Position numbers and translations under genes: made by a program. Of a stretch of DNA of 64,000 bases, positions 1 to 9,900 are shown piece by piece (positions within the stretch are counted from its first letter, which is position 1; each line of letters opens with the position of its first letter). The notes beneath the pieces were generated by a model. The model had not been told where the DNA came from. It did no database searches and worked only from the letters and a program-made list of their open reading frames with translations. The stretch comes from Caldalkalibacillus uzonensis. Its GTDB lineage: Bacteria; Bacillota; Bacilli; Caldalkalibacillales; Caldalkalibacillaceae. The stretch lies in the NCBI RefSeq assembly GCF_030814135.1, contig NZ_JAUSUQ010000008.1:62001-126000 (forward strand), written 5' to 3'.

Positions 1-1494
1 CGCGGGCAAGCCACGGCCATTGTGCAGGAGATGGAGAAGTTAAATACGGAGCGCCAGCGTTTGGTCCAGCAGATTGTGCAGGAAGCCAAAGCTCTGATTG
101 AAACGGATTATCCTCACTCGAAGCCCAAAGCGCTTGTGGTGGCATCGGAAGGCTGGCACGAAGGTGTGTTGGGGATTGTAGCCTCCAAATTGGTGGAACA
201 CTATTATGTACCGGTTGTGGTGCTGACCATTGATGCAGAAAGCGGCCTGGCCAAAGGTTCAGCCCGCAGTATCGAAGGATTTGATATTTATCAAGCTTTA
301 TCAACTTGCCGGGAATGGCTGCCTCATTTCGGCGGACATCCCATGGCTGCCGGCTTAAGTTTAGCTGCTGAACATATTCCATACATACGCACCCGTTTGG
401 ATCAACTGGCAGAACAATGGTTGTCGGAAGAAGATTTACAGCCTGCTACCCGCATTGATATCCTCTGCACCGCCAGTGAACTGACGTTGGAGGCTATTGA
501 ACAGCTGCGCCGGCTGGCTCCGTTTGGTGAGGGCAATCCCAAGCCGGTGCTTCTCCTGGAACAACTGAGTATTCAGGAACTGCGCCAAGTAGGTACAGAT
601 GGGCAGCATTTAAAATGTGTATTTCACCAAGAAGATACATATCTGGAGACAATAGGCTTTGGCTGGGGTGAGATAGCCCACCAGATCAGCCCGGCAGCTA
701 AAGTCAACCTGATTGGGGAAGCGTCCATTAACGAATGGAATGGCCAGCGCAAGCCACAGATTATGATGACTGACCTGGAAGTCCGTGAACGCCAGTTCTT
801 CGATTGGCGCAGCAAAAAGGACTTGGCCGAACTGGACCGCCTGTTACCGGCTGATGAGACTGTGGCCGTGTGTTGCTTTCGGGACAGTCGGCCGGAGGGG
901 TTCCTGGAGCAAGCGCACCCTATCTCCGTTGCCCTTAACGGACAGCCGGACCAGCCCCCCTTACTTGGCCAGGCCGGACGTGTACTCTTGTATGACCTGC
1001 CCCGTTCAGAGGAACAACTGCACCGTTTTTGCCGCTATCTGGGACATGTGGGACGGATTTATATGATGTTTCACCATGATGGCAGCCATTTTTTCTCCAC
1101 CATTCCAACGCGGGAGCATTTTAAATGGTATTATGCCTTTTTGCAACACAAGGGTCCTTTTGATCTGAAGGCATGGGGCCCCCGGCTGGCCAAGCAGAAA
1201 GGCTGGACCATGGATACCCTGCAATTTATGACCGATGTGTTTTTGGAACTGGAATTTGCTACAATAAGAGAGGGTAAAATACAACTCATTCCCCATCCAC
1301 GGAAGAAAGATTTGAGCCAATCAACTTGTTATCAGCTGAAACAGGAAGAACTGAAGTTGGAGCAAGTACTGATTTATTCGTCATATCAGGAACTGATCCG
1401 TTACTTATCTCACCATATTGAGAGTCATCAGGCCGATGAAAGCAGTCAGGCCAACTCGGACATGAACAAGGAGGAAAAGGCTTATGGATTTTAA
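1..1494 (+). CDS. recJ: Single-stranded-DNA-specific exonuclease RecJ, C-terminal part (5' end outside window)
   Basis: The frame is open from the first base of the window, so this is the last 497 residues of a longer protein; Bacillus RecJ is close to 790 residues. RecJ degrades single-stranded DNA 5'-3' in recombination and base-excision repair. The DHHA1 signature GGHPMAAG lies about 110 residues into the visible part, followed by the OB-fold nucleic-acid-binding region and the roughly 200-residue C-terminal extension known from Firmicute RecJ. The N-terminal DHH motifs with the metal ligands are outside the window. The stop overlaps the apt start by 11 bases, and the apt ribosome-binding site lies inside the recJ end, so the two are translationally linked. 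Confidence 0.95.
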   Translation, partial: RGQATAIVQEMEKLNTERQRLVQQIVQEAKALIETDYPHSKPKALVVASEGWHEGVLGIVASKLVEHYYVPVVVLTIDAESGLAKGSARSIEGFDIYQALSTCREWLPHFGGHPMAAGLSLAAEHIPYIRTRLDQLAEQWLSEEDLQPATRIDILCTASELTLEAIEQLRRLAPFGEGNPKPVLLLEQLSIQELRQVGTDGQHLKCVFHQEDTYLETIGFGWGEIAHQISPAAKVNLIGEASINEWNGQRKPQIMMTDLEVRERQFFDWRSKKDLAELDRLLPADETVAVCCFRDSRPEGFLEQAHPISVALNGQPDQPPLLGQAGRVLLYDLPRSEEQLHRFCRYLGHVGRIYMMFHHDGSHFFSTIPTREHFKWYYAFLQHKGPFDLKAWGPRLAKQKGWTMDTLQFMTDVFLELEFATIREGKIQLIPHPRKKDLSQSTCYQLKQEELKLEQVLIYSSYQELIRYLSHHIESHQADESSQANSDMNKEEKAYGF

Positions 1495-1999
1495 AGCAAA
1501 AATCAGAGTGATCAAGGATTTCCCCCAGCCCGGTATTCGTTTCAAGGACATTACCACACTGTTAAAAGATGGCCAAGCTTACCAGGCAGCCATTGACCAG
1601 CTGGCCAGCTTTGCTGAATCGAAAGGGGCAGACCTTGTTGTCGGACCGGAAGCCAGGGGGTTTGTCATCGGGGCACCGATCGCCTATAAACTGGGCAAGG
1701 GATTTGTGCCTGTGCGTAAATCCGGTAAGCTTCCCGCTGAAGCAGTCCAAGCTGAATATGACTTGGAATATGGCAAAGATGCACTGGCGATACATAAAGA
1801 TGCCATTGTCAAAGGACAGAAAGTACTGGTGGCCGATGACCTCTTGGCGACCGGGGGGACCATTTCCACAACGATCAACTTGGTTGAACAACTGGGCGGT
1901 GAAGTTGTGGGTTGCGTCTTTCTGATCGAATTGACCTATCTGAATGGCCGGGAAAAACTCGGTTCTCATTACGATGTTTATTCCCTTGTGCAGTACTGA
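1484..1999 (+). CDS. apt: Adenine phosphoribosyltransferase
   Basis: Converts adenine and PRPP to AMP and pyrophosphate in purine salvage. The 171 residues match the usual family length. The PRPP-binding motif [13 protein letters not shown] is near residue 110-122, and the N-terminal [12 protein letters not shown] segment is typical of Apt. The ATG at 1484 has an AAGGAGG-type ribosome-binding site inside the end of recJ and overlaps it by 11 bases. The recJ-apt-relA order is conserved in Bacillales. Confidence 0.97.
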   Translation: MDFKAKIRVIKDFPQPGIRFKDITTLLKDGQAYQAAIDQLASFAESKGADLVVGPEARGFVIGAPIAYKLGKGFVPVRKSGKLPAEAVQAEYDLEYGKDALAIHKDAIVKGQKVLVADDLLATGGTISTTINLVEQLGGEVVGCVFLIELTYLNGREKLGSHYDVYSLVQY

Positions 2000-2041
2000 G
2001 GGAGCTGAAGGATTCCAACCGTCTCAAAGGAGCAGTCTTTT

Positions 2042-2081
2042 ACATCGTCCTCACCAAGGGTGGGGGCGATGTTTCTCTTTA
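2042..2081 (+). terminator. Stem-loop between apt and relA, possible weak terminator
   Basis: ACATCG and CCTCACC arms can pair with GGTGGGG and CGATGT across a short AAG-type loop, followed by a T-rich stretch. It could partly terminate or protect the apt transcript 3' end. No convincing promoter was seen in the rest of the 2000-2163 gap. Confidence 0.4.
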
Positions 2082-2163
2082 CAATTCCCACCGTTTTAGA
2101 GATAATAATGGGAAAAACAAGTGAGGGAAAGGCATGTCCCCAAGCTTTGTAAAGGTGATCGGG

Positions 2164-4329
2164 ATGACCATAGAAGAGCTGGTAAACAAAGTAAAAGAAT
2201 ACCTTTCCCCCGATGATATCAAGTTTATCCAACAAGCATATGAATTTGCCCGGGAGGCCCATGAAGGCCAATACCGTCAGTCGGGGGAAGAATATATCAA
2301 TCATCCTGTTGAGGTGGCCGGTATCCTGGCCAACTTGCAACTTGATGCAGTCACCATTGCTGCAGCTCTTCTGCATGATGTGGTGGAGGACACCACTGCC
2401 ACTGTGGAAGAGCTGGAGGAGCAATTCGGGGAAGAAGTAGCTTTATTAGTGAATGGTGTCACAAAGTTAAAGCGTATCAAATATAAATCCCAGGAAGAAC
2501 AGCAAGCCGAAAATCACCGGCGTATGTTTGTGGCCATGGCCAAAGATTTGCGGGTCATTCTCATTAAGCTGGCCGACCGCTTGCACAACATGCGCACCTT
2601 AAAATATATGCCGGAAGAAAAACGGCGCAAAAAAGCAGAAGAAACACTGGAGATCTTTGCCCCTCTTGCTCATCGCCTGGGGATCTCCACCATTAAATGG
2701 GAATTGGAAGATATTTCCCTAAGATATCTTAATCCTCAGCAATACTACCGCATCGTGCATTTAATGAAACAAAAACGGGCCGAGCGGGAACAGCATATCC
2801 AGCAGGTGATTGACATTATTCGTCAGCAGATTGAGGAAGTGGGCATTAAGGCCGAGATCTCAGGGCGGCCCAAACATATCTACAGTATTTATCGCAAGAT
2901 GCAGCAGCAGAAAAAAGCGTTTAACGAAATTTATGATTTAATGGCTATCCGCATCATTGTGGAGACGGTGCGGGATTGTTATGCCGTGCTGGGCATCATT
3001 CACACCTGTTGGAAACCTTTGCCTGGCAGATTTAAAGATTATATTGCCATGCCCAAACCAAACATGTACCAGTCGCTTCACACCACTGTGATGAGTTATA
3101 AAGGGCAGCCACTGGAGGTGCAAATCCGGACTTATGACATGCACCGCACGGCTGAGTACGGGATTGCGGCTCACTGGGCTTACAAAGAAGGAAGAAACTT
3201 GACAGAGAGTTCTCCTTCCGCTTTGGATGAAAGGCTGACCTGGTTCAGGGAAGTGCTGGAGAGCCAGCAGGATGCCCAAGATGCCCGGGAATTTATGGAA
3301 TCCTTAAAAATGGACCTTTTTTCTGATGTCGTATTTGTTTTTACCCCCAAAGGAGACGTGGTTGAGCTTCCAGCAGGATCCGTACCCTTAGACTTTGCTT
3401 ACCGCATCCACACCGAAGTGGGTAACCGTTGTGTAGGGGCAAAAGTAAACGGTAAAATTGTGCCACTGGATCATGAGTTGAAAACGGGAGACATTGTGGA
3501 GATTTTAACCTCCAAACTCAGTTACGGACCAAGCAGGGACTGGCTCAAAATTGCCAAATCGTCTACAGCCAAAAGCAAAATTAAACAATTTTTCAAAAAA
3601 GAAAAGCGGGAAGAAAGCATTGCCAAAGGCAAAGAACTGGTTGAACATGAAATTACCAAGCACGGTTTTGACCTCAAGCAGGTGCTGACCGAGGAAAATG
3701 TGGACCAGGTGGCCAAAAAGTTTAACTTTAAAGGACAGGAAGATATGTATGCCGCCGTCGGCTACGGCGGTATTACGGCTGCCCAGATTGCCACCCGCCT
3801 GACTGAAAAACTCCGCCGTGAACAGCAATTGGAAAAACCCATTGAACTGCCGGAAGTACCGCAGAACAAAAGGCGCAGGAAGTTTGCCCACGGGGTGAGG
3901 GTGAAGGGTGTGGATAACCTGCTCATCCGCCTGTCCCGCTGCTGCAATCCTGTGCCGGGTGATGAAATTGTCGGCTTTATCACCCGCGGTCGGGGGGTCT
4001 CCGTTCACCGGCAAGACTGTCCCAACATACAGCGGGAAGAGGTGCAAGAGCGGCTGCTGCCGGTGGAATGGGAGGGTGAACCTGACCACAGCTATAATGT
4101 GGATATTGAGATTACTGCCCTGGACCGGCGCGGTCTGTTAAACGAAGTGCTGCAGGTGGTCAATGAAAGCAAAACCAATATTATTGCCGTTTCAGGACGA
4201 ACCGACCGCAACCGCATCGCTTCAATCTCGATGACGCTGGCTATCTCCAATATTGATCATCTGCACAAAGTGGTGGAACGGATTAAACAAATCAGGGATA
4301 TTTTTTCAGTACAGCGCGTGACACAGTAA
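2164..4329 (+). CDS. relA: Bifunctional (p)ppGpp synthetase/hydrolase Rel
   Basis: Makes and degrades (p)ppGpp in the stringent response. From the ATG at 2164 it is 721 residues, close to the 734 of Bacillus subtilis RelA. The domain order is an HD hydrolase (His-Asp near 71-72 in LLHDVVED), a RelA/SpoT synthetase (GRPKHIYSIYRKM region), TGS, a conserved Cys/His-type region (SRCCNPVPGD) and a C-terminal ACT domain. The RFKD motif in the synthetase is the form known from bifunctional enzymes rather than the EXDD form of synthetase-only RelA. An ATG 30 bases earlier at 2134 is in frame, but AAAGGTGAT at 2151-2159 is placed correctly for 2164. Confidence 0.96.
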   Translation: MTIEELVNKVKEYLSPDDIKFIQQAYEFAREAHEGQYRQSGEEYINHPVEVAGILANLQLDAVTIAAALLHDVVEDTTATVEELEEQFGEEVALLVNGVTKLKRIKYKSQEEQQAENHRRMFVAMAKDLRVILIKLADRLHNMRTLKYMPEEKRRKKAEETLEIFAPLAHRLGISTIKWELEDISLRYLNPQQYYRIVHLMKQKRAEREQHIQQVIDIIRQQIEEVGIKAEISGRPKHIYSIYRKMQQQKKAFNEIYDLMAIRIIVETVRDCYAVLGIIHTCWKPLPGRFKDYIAMPKPNMYQSLHTTVMSYKGQPLEVQIRTYDMHRTAEYGIAAHWAYKEGRNLTESSPSALDERLTWFREVLESQQDAQDAREFMESLKMDLFSDVVFVFTPKGDVVELPAGSVPLDFAYRIHTEVGNRCVGAKVNGKIVPLDHELKTGDIVEILTSKLSYGPSRDWLKIAKSSTAKSKIKQFFKKEKREESIAKGKELVEHEITKHGFDLKQVLTEENVDQVAKKFNFKGQEDMYAAVGYGGITAAQIATRLTEKLRREQQLEKPIELPEVPQNKRRRKFAHGVRVKGVDNLLIRLSRCCNPVPGDEIVGFITRGRGVSVHRQDCPNIQREEVQERLLPVEWEGEPDHSYNVDIEITALDRRGLLNEVLQVVNESKTNIIAVSGRTDRNRIASISMTLAISNIDHLHKVVERIKQIRDIFSVQRVTQ

Positions 4330-4385
4330 TGACGCGCCTTCACAGGACAAACCTTTGAACGAACACAGTGGACAAGGTGATTGAG

Positions 4386-4841
4386 ATGAAAGTGGTTGTA
4401 CAACGTAGTAAACAAGCCAAAGTAACAGTAAACGGAGAAGTCACTGGCCAGATTGACCGTGGTTTTGTGCTGCTGGTGGGCGTAACCCATGACGATACCA
4501 AGCAGGACGCAGAATATCTGGCCGACAAAGTGGCTTATTTGCGTGTCTTTGCAGATGAGGAGGGAAAAATGAACCGTTCCCTGTTGGAAGTGGACGGACA
4601 AGTCCTGTCTGTTTCCCAGTTTACGCTGTATGGGGATTGCCGTAAGGGAAGACGGCCCAACTTTATGCAAGCGGCTAAGCCGGATCAGGCCAAACAGTTG
4701 TATGAGCACTTTAACCAGAGCTTGAGGGAAAAAGGCGTTTCCGTGGAAACGGGAGAATTTGGGGCCATGATGCAGGTTGAGCTGGTCAATGATGGCCCGG
4801 TGACCTTAATCATTGACAGTCAGGAACGGTCTCAAAAATAA
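4386..4841 (+). CDS. dtd: D-aminoacyl-tRNA deacylase
   Basis: Removes D-amino acids (and glycine mischarged on tRNA-Ala) from tRNA. The 151 residues begin MKVVVQRS, the normal start of the family; B. subtilis Dtd has 147. The SQFTLYGD motif near residue 80 and a C-terminal NDGPVT motif form the active site. The ATG at 4386 is served by AAGGTGA about 7 bases upstream; a GTG at 4368 is in frame but has no ribosome-binding site. It follows relA by 56 bases on the same strand. Confidence 0.95.
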   Translation: MKVVVQRSKQAKVTVNGEVTGQIDRGFVLLVGVTHDDTKQDAEYLADKVAYLRVFADEEGKMNRSLLEVDGQVLSVSQFTLYGDCRKGRRPNFMQAAKPDQAKQLYEHFNQSLREKGVSVETGEFGAMMQVELVNDGPVTLIIDSQERSQK

Positions 4842-4885
4842 ATCACGCCAGATTCCTGGTGGTTCTCTCCTAATATAGTATCCAC

Positions 4886-4919
4886 AAAAAAGCTTGAGGG
4901 AAAATCCTCAAGCTTTTTT
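4886..4919. terminator. Bidirectional rho-independent terminator after dtd
   Basis: A 14-base perfect inverted repeat (AAAAAAGCTTGAGG with its complement) surrounds a 6-base loop and is flanked by A and T runs, so it can work in both directions. It closes the relA-dtd unit. Confidence 0.9.
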
Positions 4920-5027
4920 AAGTGATGGCCGCTAATTTTTAGCAATGCTTTTAATATTTGAATTAAATCAGGAGGTTGGGCAACACTAGTTACCAAAACC
5001 CGCCCTGAGGATTGAGGTGAACAGGGA

Positions 5028-5195
5028 ATGAGACGCAAGTTGAAAGAAATAGTCACTCAGCGGGCAATGGCCCGCAGGATGAGTGTTGATTTTCACGACC
5101 GGATCGAAACAGAATCCACTTGGCAAGACTTGGAGATTTCCCGGGAATTAATTGAAGGTGTCAGAGATGTCCGGCAACTGAAAAAACGTCATTAA
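5028..5195 (+). CDS. Small basic protein of unknown function (55 aa)
   Basis: A 55-codon frame starts at ATG 5028, preceded by GAGGTGA at 5014-5020 with a 7-base spacer, which is a strong ribosome-binding site. The product starts MRRKLKEIVTQRAMARR, has a mixed helical middle rich in Glu and Arg, and ends QLKKRH. No membrane segment, cysteines or known motif are visible. It lies between the dtd terminator and the hisS promoter, where B. subtilis carries lytH. I do not recognise it; base composition and codon use look like the neighbours. Confidence 0.6.
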   Translation: MRRKLKEIVTQRAMARRMSVDFHDRIETESTWQDLEISRELIEGVRDVRQLKKRH

Positions 5196-5212
5196 CAGAT
5201 GCCGGACAAGTC

Positions 5213-5241
5213 TTGACAATCATTTCAACGATCAGTATGAT
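5213..5241 (+). promoter_or_regulatory. Sigma-A promoter of the hisS-aspS T-box leader
   Basis: TTGACA at 5213-5218 and TATGAT at 5236-5241 with a 17-base spacer. Predicted transcription start near 5248. Confidence 0.85.
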
Positions 5242-5247
5242 AAAAAG

Positions 5248-5533
5248 CAATTGATACTGGCAAGCATGATCCAATGAGAGGAAGAGTAGGCAAGCAGCAC
5301 CTAGCCAGAGAGGAAACACCGTGGCTGAAAGTGTTTCCCTAGTGTGCCCTTGTTGAAAGACATCCTGGAGGACCGCTATTGAAAGGCAGGCTTGAGTATA
5401 GCCTGGTTGAGTAAATAGACGGCGTGGCCCGCGTTAAGGGTAAAGTGGATAAATGGCCAGGCCATTTATCAATGAGGGTGGTACCACGGGTGTCAACTCG
5501 TCCCTGATTCTTGGATCGGGGGCGGGTTTTTTA
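5248..5533 (+). promoter_or_regulatory. T-box riboswitch, hisS-aspS operon
   Basis: The antiterminator T-box core GGGTGGTACCACGG is at 5476-5489. It is followed by a 14-bp terminator stem (5496-5527, with several G-T pairs) and six Ts. Stem I includes an AGTA element (AGAGTAGG near 5285). The specifier lies in GAAA-GAC-A at 5355-5362: GAC (Asp) at 5359-5361. CAT (His) at 5361-5363 overlaps it by one base. The leader reads through when uncharged tRNA binds, so it couples hisS and aspS expression to tRNA charging. Confidence 0.93.
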
Positions 5534-5621
5534 ATATACCATCATGTATTCAGAGACACATACATATTGACCAACATCAACGATGACAAAGTAAATGAGA
5601 GCTGATAAAGGAGGAGCAAGG

Positions 5622-6902
5622 ATGACCATTCGAATCCCGCGTGGCACAGCCGATATTTTACCAGGGGAAGTGGAAAAATGGCACTATGTGGAGGCTAAAA
5701 TACGTGACCTTTGCCGGCGTTTTAATTATGCGGAAATCCGCACCCCCATTTTTGAGCATACAGAGCTGTTTCAGCGCGGTGTAGGGGAAACGACCGATAT
5801 TGTGGAGAAAGAGATGTATACTTTTGTTGACAAAGGGGAACGCAGCATCACTTTGCGCCCGGAAGGGACGGCAGCTGTGGTGCGCTCCTATGTGGAGCAT
5901 AAGCTGTATGCTGATCCCAAACAGCCGGTCAAACTGTTTTACGTTGGGCCGATGTTCCGTTATGAGCGTCCTCAAGCGGGACGGATGCGCCAGTTTACCC
6001 AGTTTGGCATTGAGGCGATCGGTTCCAAGGATCCGCTGCTTGATGCCGAGGTGATTGCCATGGCCATGCAGTTTTACGCTGAATTGGGCTTGACCGGTCT
6101 GCGCCTGGAATTAAACAGTGTGGGCTGTCAAACCTGCCGTCCCAAGCACAGGGAGGCGCTGGTGGGCTTTTTGCAAGATGTACAGGATGAGCTGGGAGCG
6201 GAGGACCGCTCCCGCCTGGAGCGCAATCCGCTCAGGGTGTTGGACAGCAAAGATCCAAAAACACGGGAATTAACGAAAGATGCACCTTCAATCCTGGACT
6301 ATTTATGTGCTGATTGCCGGCCCCATTTTGAGGCGGTGCAAAGCTACCTGGATGAGCTCGGCATTCCTTATGTGGTTAATCCGCGTCTGGTCCGTGGTTT
6401 GGACTACTATACCCAGACTGCGTTTGAGATTATGGTGGAGGGCATTGGTGCCATTGGTACCATCTGTGGCGGCGGCCGTTATAACGGCTTAGTGGCTGAA
6501 ATCGGCGGTCAGGATATGCCGGGCATCGGTTTTGCCCTCAGCATTGAGCGGCTGCTGTTAGCTTTGGGAACAGAAGGGATTGAACTGCCTATCCGGGATG
6601 AACTGGACTGTTTTGTGGTCACCCTGGGCGAGACGGCCAAGCAGAAGGGCTTGAAGCTAGTCCAGGAATGGCGGCAAGCCGGGTTAAAAGTGGATCAGGA
6701 TTTCCTGTGCCGTGGATTAAAAGGACAGCTAAAGGCAGCCGACCGGCACAAGGCCAAGTATGCCGCCATTGTGGGAGACAACGAATTGGCCAAAGGGGTT
6801 GTGGTGTTGAAAAATCTGGCCACAGGAGACCAGCAGGAGTATGCCTTGGCCCAAGCCAAAGCGTTTCTGCTTAAACAGAATGAACAGGGGGTTGGTTTAT
6901 AA
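5622..6902 (+). CDS. hisS: Histidyl-tRNA synthetase
   Basis: Class II synthetase charging tRNA-His. The 426 residues from ATG 5622 fit the family (about 424). Visible are motif 2 ([18 protein letters not shown]), the histidine-specific [14 protein letters not shown] segment and the C-terminal anticodon-binding domain. The ribosome-binding site AAAGGAGGA at 5608-5616 is spaced for 5622; an in-frame ATG at 5595 is poorly placed. The stop shares one base with the aspS start (TAATG), so the pair is an operon under the upstream T-box. Confidence 0.97.
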   Translation: MTIRIPRGTADILPGEVEKWHYVEAKIRDLCRRFNYAEIRTPIFEHTELFQRGVGETTDIVEKEMYTFVDKGERSITLRPEGTAAVVRSYVEHKLYADPKQPVKLFYVGPMFRYERPQAGRMRQFTQFGIEAIGSKDPLLDAEVIAMAMQFYAELGLTGLRLELNSVGCQTCRPKHREALVGFLQDVQDELGAEDRSRLERNPLRVLDSKDPKTRELTKDAPSILDYLCADCRPHFEAVQSYLDELGIPYVVNPRLVRGLDYYTQTAFEIMVEGIGAIGTICGGGRYNGLVAEIGGQDMPGIGFALSIERLLLALGTEGIELPIRDELDCFVVTLGETAKQKGLKLVQEWRQAGLKVDQDFLCRGLKGQLKAADRHKAKYAAIVGDNELAKGVVVLKNLATGDQQEYALAQAKAFLLKQNEQGVGL

Positions 6903-8674
6903 TGTCTATCGGGCGTACGCATGGATGTGGCACATTGTTCACAGCACATACAGGGGAAGAAGTCCATCTGCAAGGCTGGGTCAACAAACGGCGCGACCTG
7001 GGAGGCTTGATTTTTATTGATTTAAGAGACCGCTCCGGTATTGTGCAGATCGTCTTTGATCCAAAGTACCAAGCAGCGTTTGCCACAGCTGAAAAGGTGC
7101 GCAGTGAATATGTGTTAGCCGTGAAAGGGCGTGTGGTGGCCCGGGAGGAAGGGACAATTAATCCCAAACTGTCCACTGGCGAGATTGAAGTGTACGCCGA
7201 AGAGGTAGAGGTGATTAATCCGGCCAAGACACCTCCGTTTGCTTTGGAAGACAAAGTGGAGGTGGATGAAGCGGTCCGCTTAAAGTATCGTTACCTTGAT
7301 CTGCGCCGTCCGGCTATGCAGCGTGTGTTCAAATTGCGTCACCAAGCGGCCAAAGTGGTTCGCGACTTTTTGGATGAACATGGGTTCTTGGAAATTGAAA
7401 CACCGATGCTGACCAAAAGCACCCCAGAAGGGGCCCGGGACTATCTCGTGCCCAGCCGGGTGCATCCCGGTGAATTTTTCGCTTTGCCCCAGTCCCCGCA
7501 AATTTTCAAACAATTGTTGATGGTGGCTGGTTTTGAACGCTATTATCAAATTGTGCGTTGTTTCCGGGATGAGGATTTGCGGGCTGACCGCCAGCCTGAA
7601 TTTACCCAGGTGGACATTGAAACCTCCTTCCTGTCTGCCCGGGAATTGCAAGCCTTAATGGAGGAGATGGTCGCCCGGCTGTTTAAAGAAACGATCGGTG
7701 TGGAGGTTGCTCTCCCCTTCCAGCGTCTCACCTATGAGGAGGCGATCAGCCGTTTCGGTTCTGATAAGCCGGATTTGCGCTTTGGCCTGGAGTTGAAAGA
7801 TGTTTCAGAAACGGTGAAGCACAGCGGCTTTAAGGTCTTCAGCCAAACGGTTCAAAACGGTGGCCAAGTTAAAGGAATTAATGCCAAAGGTTGTGCCTCC
7901 TACAGCCGCAAACAAATCGATGAATTAACCGAATATGTGGGCCGCTACGGGGCCAAAGGCTTAGCCTGGCTGGCCGTAAAAGAGGGAGAAGTGAAGGGAC
8001 CGATCGCCAAGTTTTTCACAGCAGAAGAGCTGGAAGATATTAAACAGGTGCTGGAAGCAGAAGAAGGAGATCTGCTCCTGTTTGTCGCTGATCAAAAGCA
8101 GGTGGTAACAGAAGCGCTGGGAGCTTTGCGTCTCAAGCTGGGCAAAGAGCTTGATTTGATTAACCAGGATGAATTTAAATTTTGCTGGGTAACCGACTTC
8201 CCGCTGGTGGAATACGATGAAGAGGAAAAACGGTATGTGGCTTTGCATCATCCGTTTACCATGCCCAGGGAAGAAGATCTGGAGCTGTTTGAAACCAATC
8301 CGGAAGGAATCCGGGCCCAAGCCTACGACATGGTGCTGAACGGCTATGAGATTGGGGGAGGCAGCATGCGCATCTACCAGCGTGAGGTGCAGGAAAAAAT
8401 GTTTGCCCTCTTAGGCTTCTCCCCTGAAGAGGCTAAAGAAAAGTTTGGCTTCTTGATGGAAGCCTTTGAATATGGTACACCGCCTCACGGGGGCATTGCT
8501 TTTGGCTTTGACCGGATTGTGATGCTCTTGGCTGGAGTCAGCAACTTGCGGGAAACGATTGCCTTTCCTAAAACGGCCAGTGCCAGCTGTTTGATGACCG
8601 GCGCCCCCTCTGCCGTTGATGAGAAACAGCTGGAGGAGCTGGCCCTGGCTATTACTGCAAAGGTAAAGGCATAA
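6902..8674 (+). CDS. aspS: Aspartyl-tRNA synthetase
   Basis: Class IIb synthetase charging tRNA-Asp, 590 residues (B. subtilis 592). It shows an N-terminal OB-fold anticodon domain ([23 protein letters not shown] region), motif 2 in [16 protein letters not shown], a bacterial GAD insertion in the middle, and motif 3 in GGIAFGFDR near the C-terminus. It starts at the ATG overlapping the hisS stop and is the second gene of the T-box operon. Confidence 0.97.
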   Translation: MSIGRTHGCGTLFTAHTGEEVHLQGWVNKRRDLGGLIFIDLRDRSGIVQIVFDPKYQAAFATAEKVRSEYVLAVKGRVVAREEGTINPKLSTGEIEVYAEEVEVINPAKTPPFALEDKVEVDEAVRLKYRYLDLRRPAMQRVFKLRHQAAKVVRDFLDEHGFLEIETPMLTKSTPEGARDYLVPSRVHPGEFFALPQSPQIFKQLLMVAGFERYYQIVRCFRDEDLRADRQPEFTQVDIETSFLSARELQALMEEMVARLFKETIGVEVALPFQRLTYEEAISRFGSDKPDLRFGLELKDVSETVKHSGFKVFSQTVQNGGQVKGINAKGCASYSRKQIDELTEYVGRYGAKGLAWLAVKEGEVKGPIAKFFTAEELEDIKQVLEAEEGDLLLFVADQKQVVTEALGALRLKLGKELDLINQDEFKFCWVTDFPLVEYDEEEKRYVALHHPFTMPREEDLELFETNPEGIRAQAYDMVLNGYEIGGGSMRIYQREVQEKMFALLGFSPEEAKEKFGFLMEAFEYGTPPHGGIAFGFDRIVMLLAGVSNLRETIAFPKTASASCLMTGAPSAVDEKQLEELALAITAKVKA

Positions 8675-8693
8675 CATTCCTGTTGTTAAGTCA

Positions 8694-8722
8694 TTGCATT
8701 CCCGGTAAAGGTGTGTTATGAT
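8694..8722 (+). promoter_or_regulatory. Sigma-A promoter of the 6S RNA
   Basis: TTGCAT at 8694-8699 and TATGAT at 8717-8722, 17-base spacer. Predicted start at about 8729-8733 matches the 5' strand of the closing stem of the RNA. Confidence 0.8.
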
Positions 8723-8732
8723 AATGACACAC

Positions 8733-8920
8733 AAAGAGTCCTGAGTTGTACGTGATTTACGGAAGTTTTGAGCCAACACCAATACACAGGGAGCCCGGAG
8801 TCTCTTTGGGGAACATAGGCCTCTTCCCAGAGGACATGTGAACTATGGAGCAGGGCACCCACCTGCCGAGTCAGGGATTCAAAACCATGTAAATCACGGC
8901 AAATTCTGGGACTCTTTTTT
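8733..8920 (+). ncRNA. ssrS: 6S RNA (SsrS/BsrA type)
   Basis: The 5' end AAAGAGTCC pairs with the 3' end GGGACTCTTT, which runs into TTTTTT at 8915-8920. The 5' part reads AGTCCTGAGTTGTACGTG, resembling B. subtilis 6S-1, and a central open region lies between two long imperfect arms, with TGATTTACGG near the 5' end complementary to GTAAATCACG near the 3' end. About 188 nt is the usual size. Location after aspS is the position of bsrA in B. subtilis (from memory). 6S RNA binds sigma-A RNA polymerase as an open-promoter mimic. Confidence 0.88.
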
Positions 8921-8933
8921 CTGCCTGTGTAAA

Positions 8934-8970
8934 AAAGGCTGTTCACTGTGCTGGTGAACAGCCTTTAATT
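8934..8970 (+). terminator. Second hairpin terminator downstream of the 6S RNA
   Basis: AAAGGCTGTTCAC and GTGAACAGCCTTT form a 13-bp perfect stem around a 7-base loop, followed by AATT. Likely a back-up terminator isolating the 6S gene from the ABC ATPase. Confidence 0.75.
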
Positions 8971-9096
8971 ATTGACTGGAGTGAATGAGGTCTGAAAAAT
9001 TTGCTGACTAAAATAAAGAGTAGAGTTATTTTTTATAGCATCAAGAATTGATAAAATGTTAACATAGATATGACTTGGATAGAGGAGTGGGAAAAG

Positions 9097-9900
9097 ATGA
9101 GGCCAGAACAAATTGTGATTGATGTCCAACAGGTGTACTGGAGAAGGAATGGCCGAACCATATTGGATAACATTTTATGGCAAGTAAAAAAAGGAGAACA
9201 TTGGGCTATTGTCGGATTGAATGGCTCCGGTAAAACATCATTGCTCAATTTGATCTGTGCTTATGAATGGCCAAGCCAAGGGGAGATACATGTGCTTGGC
9301 CGACGTTTAGGGAAGGTAGACATTAACCGTCTGCGCCAGTCGATTGGCTGGGTGAGTCCGGCTTTGGCTGAACGCTACCGGGCCTATGACCATATGCCAG
9401 CAGAGGACATTGTGTTGAGCGGAAAATTTGCCTCCATCGGGTTATGGCAACAGGTTGAACTAGATGACGTGGAACAAGCCCGCTATTATCTGTCGTTATT
9501 CCAAGTAGAGCACAAAGCCCGCCAACCGTTCGGTTCACTCTCCAGCGGTGAGCAACAAAAAGTTTTGTTAGCCCGGGCCTGGATGGCTGAGCCGGCTTTA
9601 ATCATTTTAGATGAGCCGTGTTCCGGTTTGGATTTGCGGGCCAGGGAAGGGTTGTTGTCCAGTTTGGATCAGCTGGCCGCAAAAGAGAATGGTCCCACAC
9701 TGCTCTACGTGACCCATCACATTGAAGAAATTATGCCTTGCTTTAGCCATGTTCTCCTTTTAAAAGAAGGCCGCGTTGTGGCGGCCGGAGAAAAGGAGGA
9801 GGTGTTAACACCCCCTCTGTTGGCAGAAACCTTTGATCTTGCCGTTGATGTTGCTTGGAAGCAGGGGCGGGCCTGGATCAGTGTGAACGCCAGTATTTAA
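9097..9900 (+). CDS. ABC transporter ATP-binding protein (YlmA-like)
   Basis: A stand-alone ABC ATPase of 267 residues. Walker A GLNGSGKT is at 40-47, the signature SSGEQQ at 149-154, Walker B LIILDEP at 168-174 and the H-loop His near 207, so it should be catalytically intact. It resembles the YlmA/ModF-like branch of unassigned ABC ATPases; no permease gene is adjacent, so the substrate cannot be named. The ATG at 9097 has GAGGAG at 9082-9087; the earlier ATG at 9070 lacks a ribosome-binding site. Its 3' end overlaps the convergent rarA by 23 bases. Confidence 0.85.
   Translation: MRPEQIVIDVQQVYWRRNGRTILDNILWQVKKGEHWAIVGLNGSGKTSLLNLICAYEWPSQGEIHVLGRRLGKVDINRLRQSIGWVSPALAERYRAYDHMPAEDIVLSGKFASIGLWQQVELDDVEQARYYLSLFQVEHKARQPFGSLSSGEQQKVLLARAWMAEPALIILDEPCSGLDLRAREGLLSSLDQLAAKENGPTLLYVTHHIEEIMPCFSHVLLLKEGRVVAAGEKEEVLTPPLLAETFDLAVDVAWKQGRAWISVNASI

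Noticed and set aside
1912-2124. 70-residue plus frame between apt and relA
   Set aside because: It starts inside apt, has no ribosome-binding site and crosses the stem-loop; treated as a chance frame.
8716-8946. Minus-strand 76-residue frame over the 6S RNA
   Set aside because: It lies fully within the structured RNA and has no ribosome-binding site or family similarity.
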